Shown: in pieces, positions 8,163 through 15,453 of the stretch | Numbering within the stretch: the stretch's first letter is position 1 | Layout: each line of letters begins with the position of its first letter | Assembly: GCF_018531465.1 (NCBI RefSeq) | Contig: NZ_JAHDTF010000057.1 | Location: 1-35,420, forward strand | Source: Sphaerisporangium fuscum | GTDB taxonomy: Bacteria; Actinomycetota; Actinomycetes; Streptosporangiales; Streptosporangiaceae | Length of the DNA stretch: 35,420 nucleotides | Reading direction: 5' to 3' | Translations under genes and position numbers: made by a program | The notes under the pieces: generated by a model | Databases searched by the model: none | Seen by the model: only the letters and a program-made list of their open reading frames with translations | Told to the model about the DNA's origin: nothing

Positions 8163-8545
8163 GGTCACGCTGGATCGCGGGACCGGCGGCGGAGCGGCCG
8201 GGGCCGCTTGTGGCCGCGCTGACGGACTTCCGGATGAGCCGGGCACTCGATTTCCCCGGCATCGCGCGGCGTGGCCTGTCGCTGAGCCGTCTGTGGCCCA
8301 CCCTGCCCGGCGCGGTCGGCATGTGGTTGTGGACGGACCTGGCCGACCGGCGGGTCGGCTCGCTGTCGGTATGGAGCAGCGAGGACGATCTTCGAGGGTT
8401 CGTACGGCTGCGCCAGCACGTCGAGATCATGCGTGAGTATCGGCACAGGGGGACGCTCCGCTCCCGTACCTGGCAGATCGACACAGTCGACAGAGCCGCC
8501 CTGTGGGCCGCTCTGGCCCCCTCCTCCGTTCGAGCTGACCGATAG
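8156..8545 (+). CDS. hypothetical protein, dimeric alpha/beta-barrel-like
   Basis: This 129-residue protein starts at GTG 8156 inside the end of the thioesterase gene, with GGAGG at 8144-8148, so translation is coupled. The sequence alternates strands and helices. RHVEIMREYRHRGTLRSRTWQ near residues 85-108 resembles the DUF3291 and ABM-like ferredoxin folds used by small monooxygenases and spheroidene-type enzymes. That similarity is of pattern only. As third gene of the TetR-thioesterase unit it probably works on the same acyl or aromatic compound. Confidence 0.65.
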   Translation: MLRSRWIAGPAAERPGPLVAALTDFRMSRALDFPGIARRGLSLSRLWPTLPGAVGMWLWTDLADRRVGSLSVWSSEDDLRGFVRLRQHVEIMREYRHRGTLRSRTWQIDTVDRAALWAALAPSSVRADR

Positions 8546-8597
8546 GCCGCTGATCGGGGGCGCGGGGAGTTCGTGACGCGGAACGCCTCCGCCGTGC

Positions 8598-8628
8598 TTG
8601 CGCTCTGCCCGGAGTTGAGGAGTACAGT
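8598..8628 (+). promoter_or_regulatory. promoter of the hydrolase-regulator operon
   Basis: TTGCGC (8598-8603) and TACAGT (8623-8628) are spaced 19 bp apart and lie just upstream of the hydrolase. The TACAGT box overlaps the first three bases of the 42-bp dyad, so a repressor on the dyad would block it. Confidence 0.5.
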
Positions 8629-8667
8629 TGCCAGTAGTTTCAGCAGTGACTGAAATTGCTAGCAACT
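8626..8667. promoter_or_regulatory. 42-bp nested dyad operator
   Basis: The outer arms AGTTGC (8626-8631) and GCAACT (8662-8667) and the inner arms TTTCAG (8638-8643) and CTGAAA (8650-8655) are all exact reverse complements on one centre of symmetry. Isolated matching pairs lie between them. It sits between the -10 box and the hydrolase ribosome-binding site. The GbsR/MarR-like protein two genes downstream in the same operon is the natural candidate to bind it. Confidence 0.8.
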
Positions 8668-8679
8668 AGGAGGCAACCG

Positions 8680-9606
8680 ATGATGCGTCAGATCCGCTTC
8701 AGCAGCATGGGCGTCGAGTGCGCCGGTGACCTGTACCTGCCGGAGGACCTCCCGGCGGGTACGGCCGCGCCCGCGCTCGTGCTCGGGCACAGCGGGGTGA
8801 TGGTGAAGGAGGCGCTGGCCGACTTCGCGCCCCACTTCGCGGCGGCCGGGTTCGTCGCGCTCGCCATCGACTACCGCACCATCGGATCGAGCGACGGCGA
8901 GCCCCGGGGCCTGCTGTATCCGGAGCGCCAGGTCGAGGACTTCCGCAGCGCCATCTCCTATCTGCAATCGCTTCCGGAGGTGGACCCGGAACGCATCGGG
9001 CTGTGGGGCGTGAGCATGGGCGGCACCGTCGCGATCCAGACGGCCGTGTTCGACCGGCGGGTCAGGGCCGTGGTCGCGCACAGCCCGAGCGTCGTCAACG
9101 GCTGGCGGTACATGCTCAAGGGGCGCGGCAGGGAGGCGTTCAAGGCGCTTCGCGACCAACTGGAGCAGGATTGGCAGCGCAGGTACGAGACCGGTGAGAG
9201 CGCGCGCGTCCCCTTCCTCGACCTGCGGCACGAGGAGGCCAGGAAGGCACAGGAACTGTCCACACGGATCTACCCGACGTTCCGCAACGAGATCACGCTC
9301 GACTCGATGGAGCACATGCTCGCCTTCGCGCCCGAGAACTTCATCGAGTACCTGGCGCCGACGCCGCTTCTCATGGTCGCCAACGGCGGCTACGACCCGT
9401 ACCACACGCTCGACGAGGTGCAGATCGCCTACCAGAAGGCCGGTGAGCCCAAGCGGCTGGAGGTGCTGCCCTACGATGTTCTCGGGCTGTACACCGGGCC
9501 CGGGCTCGAGGAGGCCGTGGGCCTGGCCGTCGACTGGTTCGACCGGTACCTCCGCAGGACCAGGATCGCCGCCACGACGCCCGCACCGATCGTCGAGACC
9601 AGCTGA
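8680..9606 (+). CDS. alpha/beta hydrolase (dienelactone-hydrolase-like)
   Basis: This 308-residue cytoplasmic enzyme has an alpha/beta-hydrolase core. It has an LVLGHSGVMVKEA turn near residue 33, the nucleophile elbow GVSMGG (Ser at about 112) after ERIGLWG, and late acid and His regions. It resembles the hydrolases with an X-Pro dipeptidyl-peptidase-like core seen as 'alpha/beta hydrolase' beside MarR genes. The substrate is unknown. The start is ATG at 8680 with AGGAGG at 8668-8673, 6 nt away; the open frame goes back to 8656 but the earlier codons overlap the operator. It forms an operon with the regulator gene 12 bp downstream. The usual C-terminal catalytic His is not in a clear motif, although the DPYH segment near residue 245 contains a candidate. 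Confidence 0.85.
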   Translation: MMRQIRFSSMGVECAGDLYLPEDLPAGTAAPALVLGHSGVMVKEALADFAPHFAAAGFVALAIDYRTIGSSDGEPRGLLYPERQVEDFRSAISYLQSLPEVDPERIGLWGVSMGGTVAIQTAVFDRRVRAVVAHSPSVVNGWRYMLKGRGREAFKALRDQLEQDWQRRYETGESARVPFLDLRHEEARKAQELSTRIYPTFRNEITLDSMEHMLAFAPENFIEYLAPTPLLMVANGGYDPYHTLDEVQIAYQKAGEPKRLEVLPYDVLGLYTGPGLEEAVGLAVDWFDRYLRRTRIAATTPAPIVETS

Positions 9607-9618
9607 AAGTTGTGACCA

Positions 9619-10083
9619 GTGCCCCAGGAGAGCGGAGCCGACCACGAGCAGCTGCTGCGCTGGGTCGAACGCGTGGCGGCGTTCTGCGTCGAAGAATGGG
9701 GTCTGGCGCCGATCACCGGGCGGATCCTGGGCTGGTTGATGATCTGCGATCCCGCCGACCAGTCCGCGGGCGACATCGCGGACGCCATCGGGGCGAGCCG
9801 GGCCTCCCTCACCTCCAACATGCGGCTTCTCATGGCCATCGGCCTGGTACGCCGGCAGAGCCGCCCCGGTGAGCGCACGACCTACTACCGCATCGAGGAC
9901 GACGCCTGGCAGAAGGTCGTACGGCGGAAGCTGGCCGCGCTCGGCGTCTTCGACGAGATCGCCGAAGAAGGCCTGAAACTGACGGGCGGCGAAGGCCCGC
10001 GCTCCAGGCGCATCCACGAAGCCCAGGAGTCCATGGCCTGGCTGGCCAGGGTCGCCACCGAAGGTCCGGGCGGCCGAAGCTAG
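9619..10083 (+). CDS. GbsR/MarR-family transcriptional regulator
   Basis: This 154-residue winged-helix protein has the GbsR layout. WVERVAAFCVEEWGLAPITGRILGWLMI precedes a helix-turn-helix (SAGDIADAIGASRASLTSNMRLL, about residues 50-72) and a wing with RRQSRPGERTTYYRI. GbsR-type proteins usually repress a neighbouring gene and respond to a small ligand. Here the likely target is the 42-bp dyad before the hydrolase. GTG at 9619 is chosen because the GTG at 9612 is in another frame. The 3' end, including the stop, lies in the first unit of a 37-bp tandem repeat. Confidence 0.85.
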   Translation: MPQESGADHEQLLRWVERVAAFCVEEWGLAPITGRILGWLMICDPADQSAGDIADAIGASRASLTSNMRLLMAIGLVRRQSRPGERTTYYRIEDDAWQKVVRRKLAALGVFDEIAEEGLKLTGGEGPRSRRIHEAQESMAWLARVATEGPGGRS

Positions 10084-10175
10084 ACCAGGGGCCGCCGACG
10101 AACCGGGCGGCCGAAGCCGGATCTGGTGCCGCCGAAGAGCCAGGCGGTCGAAGCCGGACCTGGGACCGCCGAGGC
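10065..10175. repeat. three 37-bp tandem repeats that each form a hairpin
   Basis: Units at 10065-10101, 10102-10138 and 10139-10175 are imperfect copies of one 37-bp sequence. Each contains GGCGG(C/T)C and a complementary arm around a 14-nt loop. Units 1 and 3 pair perfectly over 7 bp, and the third carries a matched change (GGCGGTC with GACCGCC instead of GGCGGCC with GGCCGCC). Unit 2 pairs over 6 bp. They begin inside the regulator gene and continue after its stop. They could act as a composite transcription terminator or be a local expansion. No gene lies between 10084 and 10265. Confidence 0.85.
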
Positions 10176-10265
10176 CTACTCACGAACAAACCACGTGAAC
10201 CGCCACCGGGCAGGGTGACGCGGTGTCGTCCCACGCGCCCGGTGGCTCCGAAGAGGACACGAACC

Positions 10266-11084
10266 ATGAAGATCGAACTCCCTGGCCTCACTCCGGTCCA
10301 GGAAACGCTTCTCCTCACCTTGTACTGCAGGGCGCTGGACAGCCGCGCGCCCCGGCCCGTCCTCGGCGACACCACGGCCGACCGGCTGGTCGGAAGCATC
10401 GACTACGACTTCGGGAGACTGAAGGTCAACGGCGGCCTCGTCGCACAGAGCGCGCTGCGGGCCAAGAAGCTCGACGAAGTGGTCCGAAACTTCCTTGTCG
10501 CCCACCCGGACGCGGTCGTGCTGGACCTCGGGGCCGGGCTGGACACCCGGATCCTCCGTGCCGGCCCTCCGGCCACCGTCGGCTGGTACGACGTCGACTT
10601 CCCGAACGTCGCGGAGATCCGGCGGCGGCTGCTCCCGGAACCGGCGGCCGCCCACGCTGTCGGCGCCGCGCTGACCGACCCGGACTGGCTGAAGGAGATC
10701 CCCACCGGCCGTCCGGCCGTCATCGTCGCGGACGGCCTGCTGCCGTTCCTTTCCCGCGATGACGTCATCCGCCTGTTCAACCGTCTGACCGGCCATTTCC
10801 CGAGCGGCGAGCTGGCCTTCAACGCCTACGGATCGTTCGCCTCCAGGGCCATGAAGTACCAGCCGTCGATCAAGGCCCTCGGGCTCACCGCCTCGGCCGG
10901 ATTCGACGACGCCCACGAGCCGGAACGCTGGGACTCCCGCCTGAGGCTGGCACAGGACATGCTTCTCGTGCGCTCCCCGGAGGTCAGCGCCTTCCCGCCC
11001 GCCGTACGGGCCCTGACCCGCCTGTTCGCCCTCAGCACCACCTTGGCCCGCCAAGCCGTCCGGGTTCTCCACTACCGATTCTGA
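10266..11084 (+). CDS. SAM-dependent methyltransferase, leucine carboxyl methyltransferase/Tcm-like
   Basis: This 272-residue protein has motif I, VVLDLGAGLDTR, near residues 80-91 and WYDVDFPNV near 106-114. These are typical of the class I PF04072-type methyltransferases common in actinomycetes, which include polyketide O-methyltransferases. The later VADGLLPFL and an AKKLDEVV helix match that group. It has no signal peptide and is cytoplasmic. ATG at 10266 is preceded by AAGAGGA; the upstream extension to 10215 has no such signal. No biosynthetic cluster surrounds it, so the natural acceptor is unknown. Confidence 0.8.
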   Translation: MKIELPGLTPVQETLLLTLYCRALDSRAPRPVLGDTTADRLVGSIDYDFGRLKVNGGLVAQSALRAKKLDEVVRNFLVAHPDAVVLDLGAGLDTRILRAGPPATVGWYDVDFPNVAEIRRRLLPEPAAAHAVGAALTDPDWLKEIPTGRPAVIVADGLLPFLSRDDVIRLFNRLTGHFPSGELAFNAYGSFASRAMKYQPSIKALGLTASAGFDDAHEPERWDSRLRLAQDMLLVRSPEVSAFPPAVRALTRLFALSTTLARQAVRVLHYRF

Positions 11085-11113
11085 TTTGGATTTTCGGGAA
11101 GAGGAAGCGATGT

Positions 11114-11269
11114 GTGCATGACCTTGTGGCCGGGACCGTCGTCGTCGATGTCGATGCCGGCGGGCCCGGCGGCGGCTCCCGCTATCGGGGCGTGATCGTC
11201 GCGGGGGTCATCGTGCTTCTCGCGGCCGGCTTCGTCCTCTGCCTTCTCCCCTGGGACCTGATCACCTGA
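11114..11269 (+). CDS. small membrane protein (51 residues)
   Basis: This frame starts at GTG 11114 with a near-ideal GGAAGAGGAAG ribosome-binding site about 6 nt upstream. It encodes a polar, Gly-rich N terminus of about 26 residues and then one hydrophobic helix (VIVAGVIVLLAAGFVLCLL), ending PWDLIT. Almost every third codon position is G or C. The Arg-Tyr-Arg just before the helix fits an N-in topology. It starts 29 bp after the methyltransferase stop and overlaps the convergent anti-sigma gene by 8 bp. The function is unknown, but a gene is more likely than chance. Confidence 0.6.
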   Translation: MHDLVAGTVVVDVDAGGPGGGSRYRGVIVAGVIVLLAAGFVLCLLPWDLIT

Positions 11270-11963
11270 ACCCGGCCGGCTTGTCGTAGACGCCGATCGT
11301 CCACTCGCTGGGGTGGTGGCCGACGACCTTCGCCAGGCGGTCCGGTTCCTGGACGACCACGGCCATGTCGAAGAGGCCGTCGTCCGTCCTCCGGCCGATC
11401 GGGGCGTCCGCGGGGAAGAGCCAGATCTCCAGGGTCTGCCGCTTGCCGAGCCACCCCGGCCCGGCGGACTGCCAGTCGTACTGGCTGTCGAGGCCGGGGC
11501 CATGGCGCCGGCCACAGCGGGCGAGGGCTGCCTCGTTGCCGTGCTTCACCAGGACGAACACCTCCGGGTCGGCGCAGCGGATGGAGTAGCCGGTGTTGTA
11601 GGTGGTCGGCTGGAAGGTCACCTTCACTCCTTGGCCGACCGTCGTGTGACGTTCGGAGCGGATCAATCCCAGGGTCTCTCCCTTCATGTCGACGACCGTC
11701 GCGGGCGGCGTGATGCCGTTGGTCACCCGTGCCGCCGAGGCGGGGCCCGGTGCGGACCTGCCGTCGTACAGTCCGGAGGCCCCGGCGACGCCGGCGGTCG
11801 CGACGGCGGCCCCGGCCAGCACGGCCCCGACCGTCACCCTTCTGCGCCGGCGCGCGGCCCGTCCGCGCCGGGTGATCTCCTCCAGGTACGCGGGCCGCCT
11901 CGGTCCCTCGGCGCTGTACTCCTCGAACACCGTTCGCAGGTCGCTTTCGGTGTACTGCGTCAT
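11262..11963 (-). CDS. membrane-anchored sigma-factor partner (probable anti-sigma)
   Basis: This 233-residue protein has a short cytoplasmic N terminus (MTQYTESDLRTVFEEYSAEG) and a basic RRGRAARRRRR stretch. One membrane helix (about residues 41-62, VGAVLAGAAVATAGVAGASG) follows, then an extracellular domain of about 170 residues with Cys107 and Cys131-type cysteines. This design fits the proteins paired with SigE-type ECF factors, although no zinc-binding HxxxCxxC motif is seen. The name is inferred from position. The ATG overlaps the sigma stop in an ATGA and has GGAGG upstream, so expression is coupled. Confidence 0.75.
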   Translation of the reverse strand: MTQYTESDLRTVFEEYSAEGPRRPAYLEEITRRGRAARRRRRVTVGAVLAGAAVATAGVAGASGLYDGRSAPGPASAARVTNGITPPATVVDMKGETLGLIRSERHTTVGQGVKVTFQPTTYNTGYSIRCADPEVFVLVKHGNEAALARCGRRHGPGLDSQYDWQSAGPGWLGKRQTLEIWLFPADAPIGRRTDDGLFDMAVVVQEPDRLAKVVGHHPSEWTIGVYDKPAGFR

Positions 11964-12457
11964 CGGTTCGCCTCCACATTCAGATCGCGCAGGGCCGGAT
12001 CCACACGAAGCCGTGCCAACGCCCGGCTGAGCTGCTTCTTCACCGTTCCGAGTGAGCATCCGAGGACGTCGGCGATCTGCTCGTGGGGCAGGTCGGCGAA
12101 GTAGTGGAGGACGACGACCGCCCGCTGCCTGGCCGGGAGGGCGCCGGTCGCTGTCCACAGGGCGGCGCGGTCGGCGACCGCCGCGGCGATGTCCCGCTGC
12201 GCGGGCCCCTCCGGCATCTCCTCGGTGGGCACCTCACCGCGCCATCGCCGCCGCCACCAGGAGGCGTGGGTGTTGACGATGATCCGGTACACGTACGGGT
12301 CCGGGTCGCTCTCGATCTTGTGCCAGGCGCCCCATGCCTTGATCAGCGAGGTCTGCACCAGATCTTCCGCCGCCGCCCAATCGCGGGTGAGCAGGAACGC
12401 CGTACGGCACAGCCGCTCATGCCGCTGCTCGACGTATCGAGCGAACCCGTCCGCCAT
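11960..12457 (-). CDS. SigE-family ECF RNA polymerase sigma factor
   Basis: This 165-residue protein has region 2 (ARYVEQRHERLCRTAFLLTRDWAAAEDLVQ, residues 5-34) with the core-binding and -10 recognition helices. It also has region 4 (LPARQRAVVVLHYFADLPHEQIADVLGCSLGTVKKQLSRALARL, about residues 109-152). It lacks a third domain, as expected for ECF factors. The extended frame starts at 12478, but ATG at 12457 has AGAGGGAG 6 nt upstream. It is followed without a gap by its membrane partner. The promoters it controls cannot be deduced here; the upstream SGNH gene lies 79 bp away on the same strand. Confidence 0.9.
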   Translation of the reverse strand: MADGFARYVEQRHERLCRTAFLLTRDWAAAEDLVQTSLIKAWGAWHKIESDPDPYVYRIIVNTHASWWRRRWRGEVPTEEMPEGPAQRDIAAAVADRAALWTATGALPARQRAVVVLHYFADLPHEQIADVLGCSLGTVKKQLSRALARLRVDPALRDLNVEANR

Positions 12458-12535
12458 CCCGCACTCCCTCTGACGCACTCACATCCAACTACCGTCCGGG
12501 AGGGCACTTTGGGTGACAGAGTTCGGGACCCGGTG

Positions 12536-13813
12536 TCAGAGAGCGTCGAGGTCGAGGGCCGAGGCGATCGCGTGGTAGCCCGCGTCGTCCGGGTGGAGGC
12601 CGTCGTGGAAGACGTAGCCGGGGCGGGGACGGTCGGGGTGGGCCGGGTCGGCCATGGCGCGGTCGGCGTCCAGGACGGCGTCGTACGCTCCGCTGGTCCG
12701 GATCCACTGGTTGACCGCGCCCCGGGCCTTCTCGACGTCGGGGGTCCAGAACGGGAACAGGGCGCCCCTGAGCGGCGGGATCGTGACACCGATGACCTTC
12801 ACCCCCCGCGCGTGGGCGGCCTGGATCAGACTCTGGTAGCCCGCAACGAGTTGCCGGACCGTCACCCGCGGGTTGGGCCGTACGCAGGCGTCGTCCAGTT
12901 GCGGGTAGCCGATGTCGTTGGCGCCCAGGTGGACGATCACCGCGCTCACCCCCGGCCGGTCGAGCACGTCCCGGCGGAAGCGCGTGCCCGCCTTCTCGCC
13001 GAAGCACGAGGAGTCGTTCAGCAGCCGGCTGCCCGCGATGCCGGCGTTGACCACGCTGACGGGACGGCGGGCGGTGACGAGGCGTTCGGCGATCTTGTCG
13101 GTGAACCGGGCATCGGCCCCGGCGGTCGAGCCGACGCCGTCGACGAGTGAGTCGCCGAAGGCCACCACGGTCCCCTGGGGAGCGGCGCCCCCGGTGACCT
13201 CCACGCCGGCCAGGTAGTACCAGGCGCCGGTCGACTCGGTGTACGCCTCTGCGCCGGGGCCGGACAGGTGGTCGCCCTTGGCGCGGTAGGACGTCGCGGT
13301 GGTGAAGCGGTGGAAGGTCGCCGGGCCGGTCGGACGGTTGAGGCGCAGGGTCACCGCCAGCTTCTCCAGTGGCGAGGTGGGCAACGCGACCGCGTCGCTG
13401 ACGGCTTCCCCGCCGGGCGGGATCACGGTGCCGGGTGCCCCGCCGAACGCCAGCCGCCGCATCGAGTCCGGCCAGACCAGGGCGCCTCCGCCGGACCGTC
13501 CGACCGTCGCGGCGGTCACGCGCAACGGCGCGGTGCCGTACGCGTTGGACAGCCGGATGCGGAGCCTGGACCCGCCGGCCGTGACCCGGACCACCTGCCG
13601 TACCGACTGGTCGGCGAAGCCCGGCATCGACCAGTTCGGCCCGTTGTCCTCGGTGCCGGGGGTCGGCCGCTGCATGGCCGCCCCCCATGATGCGACCCAG
13701 GGGCCGTCCGGCCGGTCGTGCGCCTGTGCCGGGGGCGCCGCCCACAGGACCGCGGCGGCGAGCACCGCCGCCGGCAGTGCCCGGGCGAACCTCGGCGACC
13801 GTCCCGAACCCAT
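12536..13813 (-). CDS. secreted SGNH/GDSL-family esterase
   Basis: This 425-residue exported enzyme starts with a Sec signal peptide (RFARALPAAVLAAAVLWAAPPAQA, cleaved near residue 30). Block I is VVAFGDSLVDG (about residue 222), block II VVNAGIAGSRLL, block III LGANDIGYP and block V DGLHPDDAGYHAI near the C terminus. These are the hallmarks of SGNH lipases and acetyl esterases. Before block I lies a roughly 190-residue domain seen in many actinomycete SGNH proteins. ATG at 13813 has AGGAGG 6 nt upstream. It probably deacylates a polysaccharide or lipid outside the cell. It runs in the same direction as the sigma pair. Confidence 0.9.
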   Translation of the reverse strand: MGSGRSPRFARALPAAVLAAAVLWAAPPAQAHDRPDGPWVASWGAAMQRPTPGTEDNGPNWSMPGFADQSVRQVVRVTAGGSRLRIRLSNAYGTAPLRVTAATVGRSGGGALVWPDSMRRLAFGGAPGTVIPPGGEAVSDAVALPTSPLEKLAVTLRLNRPTGPATFHRFTTATSYRAKGDHLSGPGAEAYTESTGAWYYLAGVEVTGGAAPQGTVVAFGDSLVDGVGSTAGADARFTDKIAERLVTARRPVSVVNAGIAGSRLLNDSSCFGEKAGTRFRRDVLDRPGVSAVIVHLGANDIGYPQLDDACVRPNPRVTVRQLVAGYQSLIQAAHARGVKVIGVTIPPLRGALFPFWTPDVEKARGAVNQWIRTSGAYDAVLDADRAMADPAHPDRPRPGYVFHDGLHPDDAGYHAIASALDLDAL

Positions 13814-13990
13814 GATGAACCTCCTGATCGCGGCGATGCCCCGTCGAAGCCGGGGCGATGACGACCAGATCGTCCCGGTGCGCTTCCTTCTCGCGGGTCG
13901 GCTGATCGACGGAGATTCCGTCCGGCCGGTCGGCTGTTCGGCCGATTCCATGGGCGGTCAGGCGGTGTGCCGCTGGGTCCGGCGAAGGGG

Positions 13991-14020
13991 GTTCGACGAA
14001 CCGCTCGGGCGCCTCGCCCG
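13991..14020 (-). terminator. short hairpins after the VOC stop
   Basis: CGGGCG (14006-14011) and CGCCCG (14015-14020) pair around a 3-nt loop four bases after the VOC stop. A second small palindrome, GTTCGACGAAC (13991-14001), follows. Transcription from the VOC operon could end here. Confidence 0.4.
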
Positions 14021-14023
14021 GTG

Positions 14024-14416
14024 TCAGCGGTCTCCCGGGTAGACGCTGATCTCGATGAGGTTGCCGTCGGGGTCGCGGACGTAGACGCTGTCGATGGGCC
14101 CGACGGCGCCGGTGCGGCGCACCGGCCCCTCCTCGATCGGCACGCCCTCGCGTTCCAGGTGGGAGATCACCTGGTCGAGGGGTTCCACGCTGATCAGACA
14201 GAGGTCCGCGCTGCCGGGGACCGCCCGGGCGGCCCTGGGGTCGAACTCGTGGCCCGCCTGGTGAAGGTTGATCTTGGCTCGGCCGAACGCGAGAGCGCGA
14301 CGGCCGGCGCCGAACGTGAGCGGCTTCATGCCGAGGACGCGGCCGTAGAAGCCGACCGTGGCGTCGATGTCGGCGACGGTCAGCACCAGGTGGTCGAGCC
14401 GGTCGATGTGTATCAC
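14024..14416 (-). CDS. VOC-family (glyoxalase/bleomycin-resistance-like) protein
   Basis: This 130-residue protein has the two beta-alpha-beta-beta-beta modules of the vicinal oxygen chelate superfamily. RLDHLVLTVADIDATVGFYGRVLGM opens the first and CLISVEPLDQVISHLEREGVPIEEG is the helix of the second. The metal ligands are probably His9, a mid-sequence His in INLHQAGHEF, and the Glu of DPDGNLIEISVY, so a metal enzyme is possible. The GTG at 14416 overlaps the stop of the DUF916-like gene in a GTGA, with AGGAGG upstream. It is an unusual operon partner for a surface protein, and its function is unknown. Confidence 0.85.
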   Translation of the reverse strand: MIHIDRLDHLVLTVADIDATVGFYGRVLGMKPLTFGAGRRALAFGRAKINLHQAGHEFDPRAARAVPGSADLCLISVEPLDQVISHLEREGVPIEEGPVRRTGAVGPIDSVYVRDPDGNLIEISVYPGDR

Positions 14417-15453
14417 TGTTCCGTTCCTCCTGCGGCACGGCCCGGGCGTCGCGCGGAGACGAAGGCGCGGCGCAGGGCGAGGATGAGCAGGGGCAGCGTA
14501 AGACAGGCCAGGCCGGTGAGCACGAGGGGCAGGACCATGCTCCGCCGCTCGGGCTGGTCGTCCTTCTGCGCCAGGTCGATGGTGCCGGTGGCGGTGTGGG
14601 TGACGCGGCCGCTCTGCACGGTCAGGCGGTACTTCCAGGGCCCGTTCGGCAGGTCCCGCCCGAGCGCCACGGTGATCTGCCCACGTTCGGCGGGGGCCAG
14701 GGTCGTACCACGGGTGATCGGGAAGGGGCCGGCGTTCAACCGGCTGGGGCCGTCCAGCAGCGACAACCGGCCTTCCAGGTCGATGGCCCGGCGGCCGGTG
14801 TTGGCGACGGTCGCCACGATCCGCGGGGCGCCGTCCGGGGCGGTCTGAGGATGGACCTGGCTGATCTCGAAGTCCGTGGGCGGTTCGCCGCCGGGGCCGA
14901 CGTGCAGGTAGGTGCGGACCCCGACCTGGTTGACCAGGGCGACGTTCGCCTTCGGGCCCGGTCCGCGGGTGGCGACGCGCGCCCAGATCACGGCGTACCG
15001 TTCGCCTTCGGTGGCCCAGCGCGGTACGGCGATGGTGGCCCTGACCAGCGCGTTGCTGTTGGGGCGCAGGTCGAGCCTGGTGCGGTCGAGTGTGATCCAG
15101 GAGCTCAGCTCGTTGCCCGTGGAGGGCGGCGCGAAGGTGAAGCGGTGGTTCTTGATGGCCGCGCCGCCGGCGTACAGCGTGATGTGCTGGGGGCGGGGCG
15201 AGATGTTGTAGACCTTCAGGCGCCTTTTGAAGGTGGTCCCGGGGTTGACGTGGTCGTCGATGTAGACGAGCGCACGCGGATCGTCGACCCGGCTGGCGGG
15301 GATCTCGGCCACGCCGATGCCGATCCGGCCGCCTGGGGCGGCCGGATGCGGGGACGAGGCGCCGGCGGGCGCGGCCACCGGCGTTACGGCCAGGAGGACC
15401 GGCGTGAACGGCAGCGCCGCGAGGATGCGGCGCCAGGAGGCTGGACTAGGCAA
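14413..15453 (-). CDS. DUF916/WxL-interacting-protein-like membrane protein
   Basis: This 346-residue protein has a signal peptide (RRILAALPFTPVLLAVTPVAAPAGA) and a cell-surface ectodomain of about 270 residues. A C-terminal membrane helix (VLPLVLTGLACLTLPLLILALRR, about residues 305-326) ends in a basic tail. The first domain (VYIDDHVNPGTTFKRRLKVYNISPRPQHITLYAGGA) matches the DUF916/WxL-interacting-protein peptidoglycan-binding pattern, with the PGTTF-N-S/P-H layout. The second (IVATVANTGRRAIDLEGRLSLLDG) is the immunoglobulin-like DUF3324-type part. In Firmicutes such proteins tether WxL proteins to the wall. The start is a TTG whose CCT-AGT codons overlap the end of the upstream WxL-like gene by 8 bp, with no good ribosome-binding site, so translation is probably coupled. 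Confidence 0.75.
   Translation of the reverse strand: MPSPASWRRILAALPFTPVLLAVTPVAAPAGASSPHPAAPGGRIGIGVAEIPASRVDDPRALVYIDDHVNPGTTFKRRLKVYNISPRPQHITLYAGGAAIKNHRFTFAPPSTGNELSSWITLDRTRLDLRPNSNALVRATIAVPRWATEGERYAVIWARVATRGPGPKANVALVNQVGVRTYLHVGPGGEPPTDFEISQVHPQTAPDGAPRIVATVANTGRRAIDLEGRLSLLDGPSRLNAGPFPITRGTTLAPAERGQITVALGRDLPNGPWKYRLTVQSGRVTHTATGTIDLAQKDDQPERRSMVLPLVLTGLACLTLPLLILALRRAFVSARRPGRAAGGTEQ

Noticed and set aside
10065..10175. CRISPR array
   Set aside because: The 37-bp units are contiguous without spacers, so this is a simple tandem repeat.
11072..11515. 147-residue minus-strand frame
   Set aside because: It is a Ser/Gly/Arg-rich frame inside the anti-sigma gene with no domain.
12489..14438. 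649-residue minus-strand frame
   Set aside because: It overlaps the SGNH gene in another frame and is Arg/Pro/Gly-rich throughout.
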